Part shown: positions 16,272-24,663 of the stretch, piece by piece
Numbering within the stretch: the stretch's first letter is position 1
Layout: each line of letters starts with the position of its first letter
Assembly (NCBI GenBank): GCA_046328035.1
Contig: JAXLXI010000001.1
Span: forward strand, 310,001 to 374,000
Direction: 5' to 3'
DNA: 64,000 nucleotides
DNA from: JBGASG01 sp046328035
GTDB lineage: Bacteria > Cyanobacteriota > Vampirovibrionia > Obscuribacterales > Obscuribacteraceae
Position numbers and translations under genes: made by a program
Notes under the pieces: generated by a model
Told to the model about the DNA's origin: nothing
The model's input: the letters and a program-made list of their open reading frames with translations, nothing else
Databases searched by the model: none

Positions 16272-16712
16272 ATGACAGGCAAGGGAACCTACGCCAACAA
16301 CAGCGATTTATCGCTTCCTCCGGATACCCGCCCTCTGGTTTTGGTAGTCGAGGACAATCCCATACAGCAACGCATCTCGGTGGCATACGCCGAGAAGTTG
16401 GGTGCTGAGGTGCACGCCGCTGCCAGCTGCAAGGAAGCCATCCAATTGATGGAGCGGTACACCTACGCCCTGGTGCTTATGGATTGGCGGATGCCTGAAG
16501 TGGATGGTTTGGCCTGCACCAAGTGTGTACGTGAAGTCGACACAGCCAAGGGGCAACACACGCCGATTGTCGCTCTCACAGCCCGCGCGCTGACCGGGGA
16601 CCGTGATAAGTGCATAGCCGCCGGCATGGATGATTATTTGAGCAAGCCTTTCACAGTCGCTCAATTGAAAGAAGTCTTCGGGCGCTGGATTCCAGACCAG
16701 TTTGACGCGTAG
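16272..16712 (+). CDS. Stand-alone response regulator receiver
   Basis: 146 residues: a disordered 20-residue leader and one CheY-like receiver. All signature residues are present: LVVEDNPIQQR (acidic pair), VLMDWRMPEVDG (phosphoacceptor Asp), IVALTARALTGDRDKC (Thr/Ala switch) and DYLSKPF (Lys). No output domain is present, so it works by protein contact or as a phosphate sink. It is very similar in style to the receiver of the REC-HPt protein at 7.4 kb (GDRxxCxAAGMDDY). No kinase gene is in the window. Confidence 0.9.
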   Translation: MTGKGTYANNSDLSLPPDTRPLVLVVEDNPIQQRISVAYAEKLGAEVHAAASCKEAIQLMERYTYALVLMDWRMPEVDGLACTKCVREVDTAKGQHTPIVALTARALTGDRDKCIAAGMDDYLSKPFTVAQLKEVFGRWIPDQFDA

Positions 16713-16758
16713 TCCAAGCGACCCAGCTTGCGTCGCCAGGTCTTGTTCCGTCTTGATC

Positions 16759-16847
16759 CTGAAGTGATATCAATCTGTCACCCATCGTCGTTGAGCTGAA
16801 GCGATATCACTCCAGATTTTGCGTGAGCTGAAGCGATATCACTCCGG
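16759..16847. repeat. Palindrome cluster F, 3 copies
   Basis: Copies at 16759-16778 (right arm decayed to CAATCTG), 16796-16815 and 16828-16847 fill the convergent gap between the receiver and the VIT-family gene. Confidence 0.9.
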
Positions 16848-16866
16848 CTTTGGCGAGACGCCATAA

Positions 16867-17577
16867 CTAGCCGCCCGTGTGACTTATAGCCCTGGCAATG
16901 CCATAAGCTGCCGCAGCAGCCAGCGCTCCAACCAGAAGTGTTTGAAGACCACCGAGCAAAGGCTGGCTGCCCGTGAATCTGGCTTTAATGAAGCCGAACA
17001 GAAAGAGTGCACTGGCTGTTGTAATAATGGACAGCTCGAGCGCACCGTGTGTAGTGCCGACGAAAAAATATGGACAAAGCGGAACCAACCCGCCAACGAT
17101 ATATGAACCTCCAATCGTGACTGCACTCTTCACGGCTTCTCCCTTGTCTGGTTTTTCTATCCCCAGTTCGAAGCGCATCATAAAGTTGACCCAGTCTTTA
17201 GGACGGGATTGAAATGCCGTCAGAATCGGGGCGATTTCCTCATCGGTCAGACCATAAGTGCGAAAAACGTCTCGAACTTCGCGCTTCTCTTCTTCTGGAA
17301 CTTCCTGAACCTCCACTACTTCACGTTTTCGTTCGCTCAGGTAGTGTTCGATTTGGCTGTGAGCGGCAAGGAAACCTCCCAGCCCCATGGCGATTGCTCC
17401 TGCGGCAATTTCTGCAAGGCCGGCTGTAATGATTAATCCGTTGCTGGCGACGGCGCCGGACAGTCCTGCTGCCAGAGCAAAAGGGACCGTCAATCCATCG
17501 GCCATGCCGATTACGATGTCGCGCACCGTGTCGCCGCCCTGGAAGTGGCGCTCTACATGTCTTCTCCTGAACGGCAT
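16867..17577 (-). CDS. VIT1/CCC1-family membrane transporter
   Basis: 236 residues from ATG 17577, which has AGGAG 7 nt upstream. It begins RHFQGGDTVRDIVIGMADGLTVPFALAAGL, typical of the VIT1/CCC1 family, with the acidic first membrane helix. A second helix follows, then a cytoplasmic charged domain (KREVVEVQEVPEEEKREVRDV) that binds metal in the plant vacuolar iron transporter. Three further membrane helices end the protein. It probably moves Fe(II) or Mn(II) across the membrane. It sits among small stress-type genes and is consistent with metal detoxification. Confidence 0.85.
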   Translation of the reverse strand: MPFRRRHVERHFQGGDTVRDIVIGMADGLTVPFALAAGLSGAVASNGLIITAGLAEIAAGAIAMGLGGFLAAHSQIEHYLSERKREVVEVQEVPEEEKREVRDVFRTYGLTDEEIAPILTAFQSRPKDWVNFMMRFELGIEKPDKGEAVKSAVTIGGSYIVGGLVPLCPYFFVGTTHGALELSIITTASALFLFGFIKARFTGSQPLLGGLQTLLVGALAAAAAYGIARAISHTGG

Positions 17578-17712
17578 CGGCTGCTCCTCTCTCAATCTCG
17601 CACACATACACCTTTTCGTTAATACCGATTTGAGAATATACGGAATCGGTTTCGGGCCATAGACTCAAGATAGACGCTCCAAATTGAATCTTTTTTCGAA
17701 AGGTGGGTGCCC

Positions 17713-17832
17713 ATGTCTTTGTTGTTCTCGTGTGACTCGGTGGCGGTAGTCGTCCTGCTGTACGGCAGCTTCCAAATTGTCTACCTGGCTCTTATGCAAT
17801 ACTTTCTCTTCAACCAGGGGCCTTCCCCGTAA
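17713..17832 (+). CDS. Small single-pass membrane peptide
   Basis: 39 residues, starting at ATG 17713 behind AAGGTGGG. The sequence begins MSLLFSCDSVAVVVLLYGSF, continues as one long hydrophobic helix and ends FNQGPSP. The composition and ribosome site suggest a real small membrane protein like those near 14.1 and 56.2 kb. Function unknown. Confidence 0.45.
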   Translation: MSLLFSCDSVAVVVLLYGSFQIVYLALMQYFLFNQGPSP

Positions 17833-18190
17833 ATAAAAGTGGGCTTTTTCTTCAAAAGTTCTTGACGACAGAGTCCAGATCGCATAGTTTGTGAAATGCG
17901 GTTACCCACTCCGTGTTCCCTTGACTGGAACTCGGTGCTGTTTCCAAAGTTAATCGCTCTAAGTATTTGAGGACGGCAGTAAGTTATGACCACCATCTTG
18001 CATCCCGAAGGTTGACGTAGCCGGAAATTCGCTCTTCCGCGCGGCCCACCCTGTCGGTCGCCATCGCGAATGCGCATAAATTGCGCGCAGTTTTCCGCAC
18101 CAACCTTGGTTTGCATGAAGGCACTTTGCTGTCGCATTGTTGTTATTGCCTTGAATGCAACGCACAGGTTGGTTCTTGAGGAACCTAACT
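17833..18190. other. Intergenic region upstream of the ABC exporter
   Basis: 358 bp. TTGACG near 17861 followed by CATAGT 15 bp later is a weak promoter-like pair. No gene, repeat copy or known RNA was recognised. Confidence 0.35.
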
Positions 18191-20050
18191 ATGTACGCTT
18201 TGCTCAAAAAGACTCTTTTAAAAGTCCCGATATTCCATCTGGCTGCAACTGGCTGGCGCTATGCCGGCAAGTCTCGTTCGCTGATGCTTGTCTATTCGAC
18301 TATGTTCATTCTGGCTCAAGCTGTTGCTTTGCTCGAACCGTGGGTGATTGGTCGTCTGCTCAACGTCGTGCAACTGGACATCAACCAGGTGGACGTCAAT
18401 AAACTCCTTGCCGAGTTTGGATTCTACCTGGGCGTGTTGTTTGCGATCGAGGTAGTGTTCTGGCTTTTGCATGGTCCTGGCCGTGTGATCGAACGTATCG
18501 TAGCCTTCCGCACAAAGGCCGCATACAAGAGTCACATGTTCGGGTTGGTTAGCGCCTTGCCTCTGAAATGGCACAGGCAGCACCATTCTGGCGAAAGTAT
18601 CGACAAGATAAACCGGGCCACTAACTCGCTCGGACAATTCCTTGATGACTCTTTCGAAGTCAACTACATGTTCTTCCGGCTCGTCGGATCGCAGATCATG
18701 CTCTTCTGCTTTTTGCCCTTTGCCGGTTGGGTCTCGCTGGCAACCACGCTTCTATCCTTTGCGGTCGTACTTCTGTTCGATCGTTACCTGTTCTCGCAAT
18801 ATGGTGCTCTCAACAAGAACGACAATCATGTCGCATCTGCGTTGCACGATTACGTCACGAACATAGAGACAGTAATTACGCTTCGCCTTGAGGATCGCAC
18901 CATGAACGAAGTGGTGACCCGGTTATTCAAACTGATATCACTCTTTAAGAAGAATGTTTCAGTGCACGAAGTGAAGTGGTTCATCACCACCATATTGATT
19001 GTCTCCATGACAGTCATCGTCTTGTGGTACTACGTTGCTACCAGTCTGGCTGGTGGACACAAGATACTTGGTGGAACGTTCTTCACTCTCTGGGAATACC
19101 TGCGACGCATCGGACAATCGTTCTACGATTTCTCCGCACTATACGGAACGTTGGTCAAACAATCGGCTGACGTCAGAAGCGCTGATACGATTTGCGATGC
19201 TGCCGCCGTTCTATGCACACCGGCCCACGCCTCTCGATTGCGTGCCGACTGGCAATGCATAGCAGTGCAAGACCTTTGCTTCCGGTATGAGGATGACGAG
19301 AAACGCACGCACCATCTCGATGGCGCCTGGATCAATCTGTCCAAAGGCAAATCGATCGCTGTCGTCGGTGAAAGTGGCAGCGGGAAAAGTACTTTACTGA
19401 GGCTCCTGCGTGGATTACACCATGCCGACTCCGTTAAGGTACTCTGCGATGGAAAAGAACTGGTCGACGGACTCGCTGATCTGGCTGAAACAACGACGCT
19501 GCTGCCGCAGGATCCGCAAATATTCGCGGATACCATACGCAACAACGTATCGTTCGGGCTGGAAATCGATGATGCAGAAATCGGACAAGCTATCGAACTT
19601 GCTCGTTTCGATACCGTACTTGGACGATTGCCCAACGGACTGGACACCGACATTGCTGAAAAAGGTGTAAACCTTAGTGGTGGAGAGAAGCAGCGACTTG
19701 CTCTCGCGCGTGGAGTTTTCTTCGCCAAGGATTGCGATCTCGTCTTACTTGACGAGCCGACATCCAGCGTCGACACGTACAACGAACGGCTGATCTACAA
19801 CAATCTGCTGCAGTATTTCCGTTCCAAGTGTTTGGTTTCGTCGATCCATAAACTGCATCTGCTCGATCTCTTCGATGAGATCTACGTTTTCGACGATGGC
19901 TGCGTGGTTGAACACGGAACATTCCAGGAGTTGTTGCAGAGCAACGGCAAACTGGCAGAACTGTGGAGAAACTATCAGTCCGGCGCCTCCGTAGAACCCT
20001 CGAAACTAGTGCCGGTGCAAAACGGTACCACTGCGGCTGTCTTCGAATAG
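18191..20050 (+). CDS. ABC exporter (fused permease and ATPase)
   Basis: 619 residues from ATG 18191, preceded by GAGGAA. The N-terminal half is a type I exporter membrane domain of about six helices. The C-terminal ATPase has Walker A GESGSGKST, Q-loop LLPQDPQ, signature LSGGEKQRLALARG, Walker B DLVLLDEPTSSVD and switch His in SIHKL. It works as a homodimer unless a partner lies elsewhere. The substrate is unknown; lipids, peptides or drugs are typical. There is no peptidase domain. A possible 22-residue peptide gene follows within 11 bp, and palindrome cluster G lies further downstream. Confidence 0.9.
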   Translation: MYALLKKTLLKVPIFHLAATGWRYAGKSRSLMLVYSTMFILAQAVALLEPWVIGRLLNVVQLDINQVDVNKLLAEFGFYLGVLFAIEVVFWLLHGPGRVIERIVAFRTKAAYKSHMFGLVSALPLKWHRQHHSGESIDKINRATNSLGQFLDDSFEVNYMFFRLVGSQIMLFCFLPFAGWVSLATTLLSFAVVLLFDRYLFSQYGALNKNDNHVASALHDYVTNIETVITLRLEDRTMNEVVTRLFKLISLFKKNVSVHEVKWFITTILIVSMTVIVLWYYVATSLAGGHKILGGTFFTLWEYLRRIGQSFYDFSALYGTLVKQSADVRSADTICDAAAVLCTPAHASRLRADWQCIAVQDLCFRYEDDEKRTHHLDGAWINLSKGKSIAVVGESGSGKSTLLRLLRGLHHADSVKVLCDGKELVDGLADLAETTTLLPQDPQIFADTIRNNVSFGLEIDDAEIGQAIELARFDTVLGRLPNGLDTDIAEKGVNLSGGEKQRLALARGVFFAKDCDLVLLDEPTSSVDTYNERLIYNNLLQYFRSKCLVSSIHKLHLLDLFDEIYVFDDGCVVEHGTFQELLQSNGKLAELWRNYQSGASVEPSKLVPVQNGTTAAVFE

Positions 20051-20061
20051 GAGTAATCGGC

Positions 20062-20130
20062 GTGAAAACCCAAAGAAAGATCCCATTAAAACGGATGTTG
20101 GAAAACGTGAGGGCGAAGGTGCATCTTTGA
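20062..20130 (+). CDS. Possible 22-residue basic peptide behind the ABC exporter
   Basis: GTG 20062 is preceded by AGGAG at 8 nt, overlapping the exporter's stop codon region. It encodes MKTQRKIPLKRMLENVRAKV and two more residues, strongly basic. It could be a short regulatory or exported peptide, or a chance frame. Nothing but the ribosome site and position supports it. Confidence 0.25.
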   Translation: MKTQRKIPLKRMLENVRAKVHL

Positions 20131-20186
20131 CGATGTCTTCGCCAGTTCCCCGCGGCACGGGGTCCGCCCCCAAAGCGCCCCCTGTC

Positions 20187-20253
20187 CTGGGAGAACTAAA
20201 GTGATATCACTTTAGTTCTCCCAGCAGAGAAATCTGGAGCGATATCACTTCAG
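20187..20253. repeat. Palindrome cluster G with a perfect 38-bp palindrome
   Basis: The copy at 20196-20215 is embedded in a perfect 38-bp palindrome, 20187-20224 (19-bp arms, no loop, GATATC centre). A second ordinary copy is at 20234-20253. It lies between the ABC exporter unit and the transposase-derived gene, both on plus. Confidence 0.95.
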
Positions 20254-20354
20254 GATCTTAGACGATCAATTCGCAAAGTCTGGGTTGTCAGTTTTATCTT
20301 GTGAATTGAACTTTTTGATTGCGAACAGCGTTGAACATAGTGGAGGCCTTCACT

Positions 20355-21413
20355 ATGAAAAAACGAAAAAATCCCCAACAAGAAGCACAGGCTATGGAAT
20401 CCCTGTATAACGAGAGAAAGCTGTTCGACGCAGAGTTTCCGACCGATGCTGATTGCGTAGACGTGTTGCACGCCATTGGTTCAGCGGGACGAAAACTCGA
20501 TTGCCGGAAGAAGTGCCCGAACCGTATGTGGCATCGCCTCGATGCCAGAACTGTACAATGCTCAATCTGTAGGCAAAGAGTGTCTCTGACTGCTGGGACG
20601 TTTTTTGACGGTATCAAGTTAGTCCGCGAATGGTTGTTTGCTGTTTGGCTTATCAACAAGCGCGTTGAGGTGAACCCGCACAGATTTTCGACAGTAGCTA
20701 ATGTGAGCTATGGAACGGCTTGGATCATGTTCAAGAAGATCGTCATGAGCATGTCCCAGTGGATGTTGAACACTACTGGCGGAGCCTTAATTCAGTCGTC
20801 AGCGTTTATTGGATTGATGACGCGACGCAGCACTGAAACACCGGCTCGTCAGAGTCCCGCTTCGGAAGCTGACGGGGACGATGTGCGCAGTCCCTTTTTG
20901 CAGGATGACTCCGATGCGAACGATTCGCTGATCGAAATGTCGATTGGCTTGGACTCTCAGATTGAGCTCAGTGACACGGAGAGAAGCATCGTGAACGAGT
21001 TGACCGATGAACCTGTAGCCATTGATGTCTTGCAAGAGCGAACAGGCATTGAGGTGGGGGTATTGGCATCAGCTCTAGTGCTTTTGGAAGCAAGCGGCAT
21101 TGCACAGCGTTTACCCTCGCAAAGGTATGTTCGCGTTGGAGGCGTTCGCGAGGAAGATACCGTCAGGAGTGCGGACGTCAGGTTATCCGACGATGTGCGC
21201 CGAAAGGTCAATAATGCAATTGAGTTTATTCAGTTGCAGTTTCAAGGCATTAGCAGGAAGTATCTCCAGCATTACATCTGTCTCTATTCATACTTCGCCG
21301 ATTCCGTTCGCTGGCCGGAAGGTACTTTATTGGAGTCTTGTATCGCGGCTGACGCTATAACGAAAACGGATATCCGCAACTATGTTTCCCCACCCTTGAT
21401 TGCCATCTTGTGA
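20355..21413 (+). CDS. IS1595-like zinc-ribbon protein fused to a DprA-type winged helix
   Basis: 352 residues from ATG 20355 (GGAGG 8 nt upstream). The N-terminal third resembles the zinc ribbon and helical domain of IS1595/ISXO2 transposases: CRKKCPNRMWHR, CSICRQRVSLTAGTFFDGIKLVREWLFA and VSYGTAWIMFKKI. The DDE catalytic core does not follow. Instead there is an acidic linker and a winged helix (DTERSIVNELTDEPVAIDVLQERTGIEVGVLASALVLLE) like the DprA C-terminus. A last conserved-looking helical part has GISRKYLQHYICLYSYFAD. It lacks terminal inverted repeats. It is probably a domesticated transposase acting as a DNA-binding protein, flanked on both sides by palindrome clusters. Confidence 0.6.
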   Translation: MKKRKNPQQEAQAMESLYNERKLFDAEFPTDADCVDVLHAIGSAGRKLDCRKKCPNRMWHRLDARTVQCSICRQRVSLTAGTFFDGIKLVREWLFAVWLINKRVEVNPHRFSTVANVSYGTAWIMFKKIVMSMSQWMLNTTGGALIQSSAFIGLMTRRSTETPARQSPASEADGDDVRSPFLQDDSDANDSLIEMSIGLDSQIELSDTERSIVNELTDEPVAIDVLQERTGIEVGVLASALVLLEASGIAQRLPSQRYVRVGGVREEDTVRSADVRLSDDVRRKVNNAIEFIQLQFQGISRKYLQHYICLYSYFADSVRWPEGTLLESCIAADAITKTDIRNYVSPPLIAIL

Positions 21414-21846
21414 CCTGTTCTTTTCGAGTTCCCGAGCCGTGTCGGCCGTCCTCTTAACTCAGCAGGCGGAGCACCATCTGTCCCATTTTCAAGCCTCGGC
21501 GGATGGAACATGAGAGTGCCAAATCGTCGTTCATAATCCGAAAAGCATTTCGATGATCTGCACCTCTGCGGCTGCTCCCATCCGTGCGTGCGGGGGACAT
21601 CCGTTTGCCACCCTGATTGCTTATTCCAATCCGAACTCAATGCGGTCAATTGCACGAACAGCCGGGCGACTCACGCTCCTGGAGTGATATCACTCCAGAC
21701 TACCGAGCCTCAAGTGATATCACCCCAGTTCCTTTACAGAGAGGGGCTTATTCGGATACAACCGACAACCGCTCCCTTGTGAGAGCGGTTGAAGGGTAGT
21801 TCTGGTTAACGTAGGAGGTACGCGAACGCAAAACAGTAGGGTTCGG
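21414..21846. other. Convergent intergenic region with palindromes and a hairpin
   Basis: 433 bp. It holds palindrome cluster H and a 9-bp-stem hairpin (CAACCGCTC 21766-21774 with GAGCGGTTG 21783-21791) behind the secreted-protein operon on minus. No gene was recognised. Confidence 0.5.
21679..21728. repeat. Palindrome cluster H, 2 copies
   Basis: CTGGAGTGATATCACTCCAG (21679-21698) is a perfect 20-bp palindrome with a coordinated GA-to-GG change in both arms. A second, less perfect copy is at 21709-21728. The junction is convergent. Confidence 0.9.
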
Positions 21847-22761
21847 TTACATGTGGGTTTCGCGGACTACTACCGCCACCGACGTGGGACGCTCGAACAG
21901 CAACCCGAACGGCTGACCCGCGGCGATCACCATGTTGGTGCCGCGACGCACGATTAGTTTCGCACCCGGTCCACCCAGTCCGCCGATTGCGATTGTCGAT
22001 GGATGGCGGCAATCGCCTGTCGGTCCGGCTGGCAGACCCAGCGTGCAGACTGCCTTGGGAGCGCTGGCTTCCACAACGGCCGCGTGAGTCAACGTGGCAG
22101 TGATTGGAACCACCGTGCCGGTGGGCATCTTCAGTTCACTGAAGGAGACCAGGAAGGCGCCCGGTTCGGTTTCATGCAGGAAGCCGATGACTTTGGCACC
22201 TTGAGGAACTACGTAACCACCGACTGCATAATCGGATGTCAGCACGGCTTCAATTCGGTCGCCGGCGTGAGCAGTTTCGCTGTTCACTTCAGTCAGGAAG
22301 GAGAGCGGCAATACTGCATTGGCAGGCAAAAAGAGCCGGCGCTCGAGTACGGCCACGTTGGAAGCCACTGGATTTGGATCGTTGAGTTGCGCGATGTAGG
22401 CTTCTGTCCTGGACGAATCAGACAAGAAGTTCTTGATAGAACCGGCAATTTCTTGAGCTTGTCCTTCGGAAGAGGCAGTCACCACTTCACGTCCGCCGAG
22501 AGTGACGATGATGGCGCCGTTTCTGCGGTCGATGGTCACCGCCGACGGTGACTTATCGTTTGATAGAACGAGCGCGTTGTCCAGGCGGTCTTGCGTGATC
22601 CAGGCACGTTTCTCCGATGTGAAACCGCCGCCGGCTTGCAGATTGAAGACAGGCTGGTTGCCCATGGTTACGGATGATCCCTTCGCGAATTGAGCGAAGG
22701 CTGGAGCGGACATACTTACGGTAGCCGCCACAATCAAGAGTGTTTTCAATTGAAGTTTCAT
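21847..22761 (-). CDS. Secreted protein, paralog of the upstream gene
   Basis: 304 residues with a clear signal peptide (LKTLLIVAATVSMSAPAFA, cleavage before Gln). The mature domain contains LPANAVLPLSFLTEVNSETA, then HAGDRIEAVLTSDYAVGGYVVPQGAKVIGFL, matching in order the paralog upstream. This AGD-(x)-VIPxG-type arrangement resembles small all-beta domains of envelope proteins, but no family name is secure. ATG 22761 has GAGGAAAT upstream. It lies 66 bp behind the paralog, so the pair probably forms one operon. An envelope or extracellular structural role is inferred. Confidence 0.7.
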   Translation of the reverse strand: MKLQLKTLLIVAATVSMSAPAFAQFAKGSSVTMGNQPVFNLQAGGGFTSEKRAWITQDRLDNALVLSNDKSPSAVTIDRRNGAIIVTLGGREVVTASSEGQAQEIAGSIKNFLSDSSRTEAYIAQLNDPNPVASNVAVLERRLFLPANAVLPLSFLTEVNSETAHAGDRIEAVLTSDYAVGGYVVPQGAKVIGFLHETEPGAFLVSFSELKMPTGTVVPITATLTHAAVVEASAPKAVCTLGLPAGPTGDCRHPSTIAIGGLGGPGAKLIVRRGTNMVIAAGQPFGLLFERPTSVAVVVRETHM

Positions 22762-22826
22762 TTCTATTTCCTCTAAATCTTCGATGATTTCTTTTGATGA
22801 TACTGACTGATTCGCTTCTCTCGCGA

Positions 22827-23909
22827 CTACATGACGGAAGCGCCGTCAGTGACCAGCGAAAGTGCGGTCGGAGCAGTCATCTGCAGAATCATCGGCGTGC
22901 CGGCGGAGACTGCGATCGGTGCTTTACGGGTCAAGGTCATCTTTTGATAGGGCATGTTGGGACCTTGCGCGATCGGATAACCGCGCCATCCACCACAGAT
23001 GCTGGCACGCACCGGCAAAGCCGCGGCGCCCTTGTCTTCCAGCGTGCGGGCAAACGAGCTGCAGGCGGTTTTTTCAGGTGTGACGTTCATGACCACCCAG
23101 CTTCCCGGTCCGCCCAGAATGTGAGCGTTGATTGGAATGCTTTCACCGCTCGGAGTGCGGATTTCATCGAACTGCATGCCGAGAGCGCCTTTGCCCAGGT
23201 AGTTGTTGCTGGCGTCAATGTAACGTCCGACTGCCACTGAACCTTCAGGAATGTAGGCGTCGTAACGGGTGGCGAAATAACTGGTTTGCAGCGGAATGTC
23301 AGTCGAGATGACGCCTTCAATTTTGTCGCCGACTTGAGCGGTGGCACCGTTGATCGCGCTGTTCAGTTTGATAGGCAGGAATTTGCCGGCTGGAATGTAA
23401 GCTACTTCTTCACGACTCTGCACCATCACTTTTTTGGTGGGGAAGTTGCCGGTCAATGAAGACAGGTATCTTTGAATCGCTGCGGTGTCAGACAGGCAGA
23501 AGCGGATCGAGTCTGCCCATTTGTTGGCCAGTTGCATTTGTGTCATGCCGGCGCGAGCGGCGCTGTTGCCGTCGGCGGTGGCGATGTGAAGCCCGTCGAG
23601 TTTGACGGTCGGGTTGTTGTTAGCTAGTTCAACGGTCACTGCATTCGGTGTGCGATGCAGCGCTTTGACCAACGCGTTATCCAGGTTCTTTTGAATTATG
23701 GTGGCACGCTCTTCTGCGGTCAAGCCATCGGCGTTCGCGTCGATGGTGAAAAGTTTTCCGCAAGCGGAAGTGACTGTGGTGCGCTCGACCAACGAGCCGG
23801 ATGGGGTGGCGGCCACGACGGTGGCTTCTTGTTGCGCCATTGCCATCGGTATCACGCCCAGGGTGGCCGCTACCGCACTAAAAAGGACTCTCTTTACTGT
23901 TTTGCTCAT
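22827..23909 (-). CDS. Secreted protein, tandem paralog
   Basis: 360 residues from ATG 23909, preceded by AGGTGATT. It has a signal peptide (RVLFSAVAATLGVIPMAMAQ). The mature part is homologous to the next gene: ITxxxLDNAL near the N-terminus, IPAGKFLPIKLNSAINGATA, AQVGDKIEGVISTDIPL, YIPEGSVAVGRYI, and a C-terminal PTALSLVTDGASVM corresponding to RPTSVAVVVRETHM. It carries extra cysteines and a longer central segment. It is the first gene of the pair; both start with good ribosome sites, suggesting abundant export. Function unknown. Confidence 0.7.
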   Translation of the reverse strand: MSKTVKRVLFSAVAATLGVIPMAMAQQEATVVAATPSGSLVERTTVTSACGKLFTIDANADGLTAEERATIIQKNLDNALVKALHRTPNAVTVELANNNPTVKLDGLHIATADGNSAARAGMTQMQLANKWADSIRFCLSDTAAIQRYLSSLTGNFPTKKVMVQSREEVAYIPAGKFLPIKLNSAINGATAQVGDKIEGVISTDIPLQTSYFATRYDAYIPEGSVAVGRYIDASNNYLGKGALGMQFDEIRTPSGESIPINAHILGGPGSWVVMNVTPEKTACSSFARTLEDKGAAALPVRASICGGWRGYPIAQGPNMPYQKMTLTRKAPIAVSAGTPMILQMTAPTALSLVTDGASVM

Positions 23910-24663
23910 CTTAATCACCTATACCTCTACATTTATAAGCCCGATGGCCTAGTGAAGCTAGGCGCAAAAAAACCGCCGTTCAACCAAGATTGAACTACTT
24001 TGTTCGATTCGGACTGATTTCGCTCGGACTACGTTCGCTCCTCATTGCCGAGTATAGCTAAACCCCAACCGGGAATTCCCGAGTCGCAACTCGGGGTTGC
24101 GCCAGCGCTCATCAGCGACGTGACGAAAATACGCCGGCACCTCCCGTGGTGCCCGGTCGACGAAAGCGGCATGGAAGCTGGTCTGTTCACAATGACAGCG
24201 CCGGCAGACTGAGGCCTAGCAATGCTTGTGACTTGATTACCTTCCATGGTGCTCTCGCCGAGTGGCTCCGATTTGAGATTTGCATTCTCGAGTATTCTGC
24301 GTTCTAGTCAGTGCCGTATGTGGTGGCAGTTGGTCTTCATTTTAGTGACGAACAACCGTTTCCTGATTGAGCACATCCCTTATCAAACGCAGAATACGGA
24401 TGAGGAGACAGACCTTTGGAACGGATTTGTTCCCGCTGAGACAAAGTTTCTCTGCAACAAATGCTAATAAACCCTTGAGCATATGCAGGATTGCGCTTAC
24501 GCTGGCATTCGCGCCCGGTATAAATCACACCCGCGGGCAGATTTGCATCTGCCGCGCGACACCCGTATGCATCGTATGCACGCACCAGCAACGGGCATCA
24601 GCATCGGGCGTCGGCATCGGCGTCAGCGTCGGCATCACCCGGCGTCGGCGATGGAGTACCGTC
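23910..24663. other. Divergent intergenic region with nested hairpin and GC-rich microsatellite
   Basis: 754 bp without a supported gene. It contains a nested hairpin at 24061-24098 (AACCCC/GGGGTT outside, CCCGAGT/ACTCGGG inside) and a GGCATC/GGCGTC hexamer-type repeat at about 24594-24652, just before the ABC ATPase start. Confidence 0.5.
24594..24652. repeat. GGCATC/GGCGTC short tandem repeat
   Basis: About nine imperfect units of GGCATC, GGCGTC or AGCATC end roughly 10 bp before the ATG of the ABC ATPase gene. Unit-number change here could alter spacing of expression signals. Confidence 0.55.

Noticed and set aside
18931..18945. GATATCAC inside the ABC exporter gene
   Set aside because: Only the core matches, without arms, inside a conserved coding region. 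A chance occurrence; the same holds for GATATCAC near 48364 in the flavoprotein gene.
20319..21413. Active insertion sequence of the IS1595 family
   Set aside because: Catalytic DDE domain, terminal inverted repeats and target duplication were not found. Only the N-terminal transposase part is recognisable.
24367..24663. Upstream extension of the ABC ATPase by 99 residues
   Set aside because: The extension is Cys/Arg/Thr-rich with no resemblance to the family, crosses the GGCATC repeat, and ATG 24664 has a ribosome site.
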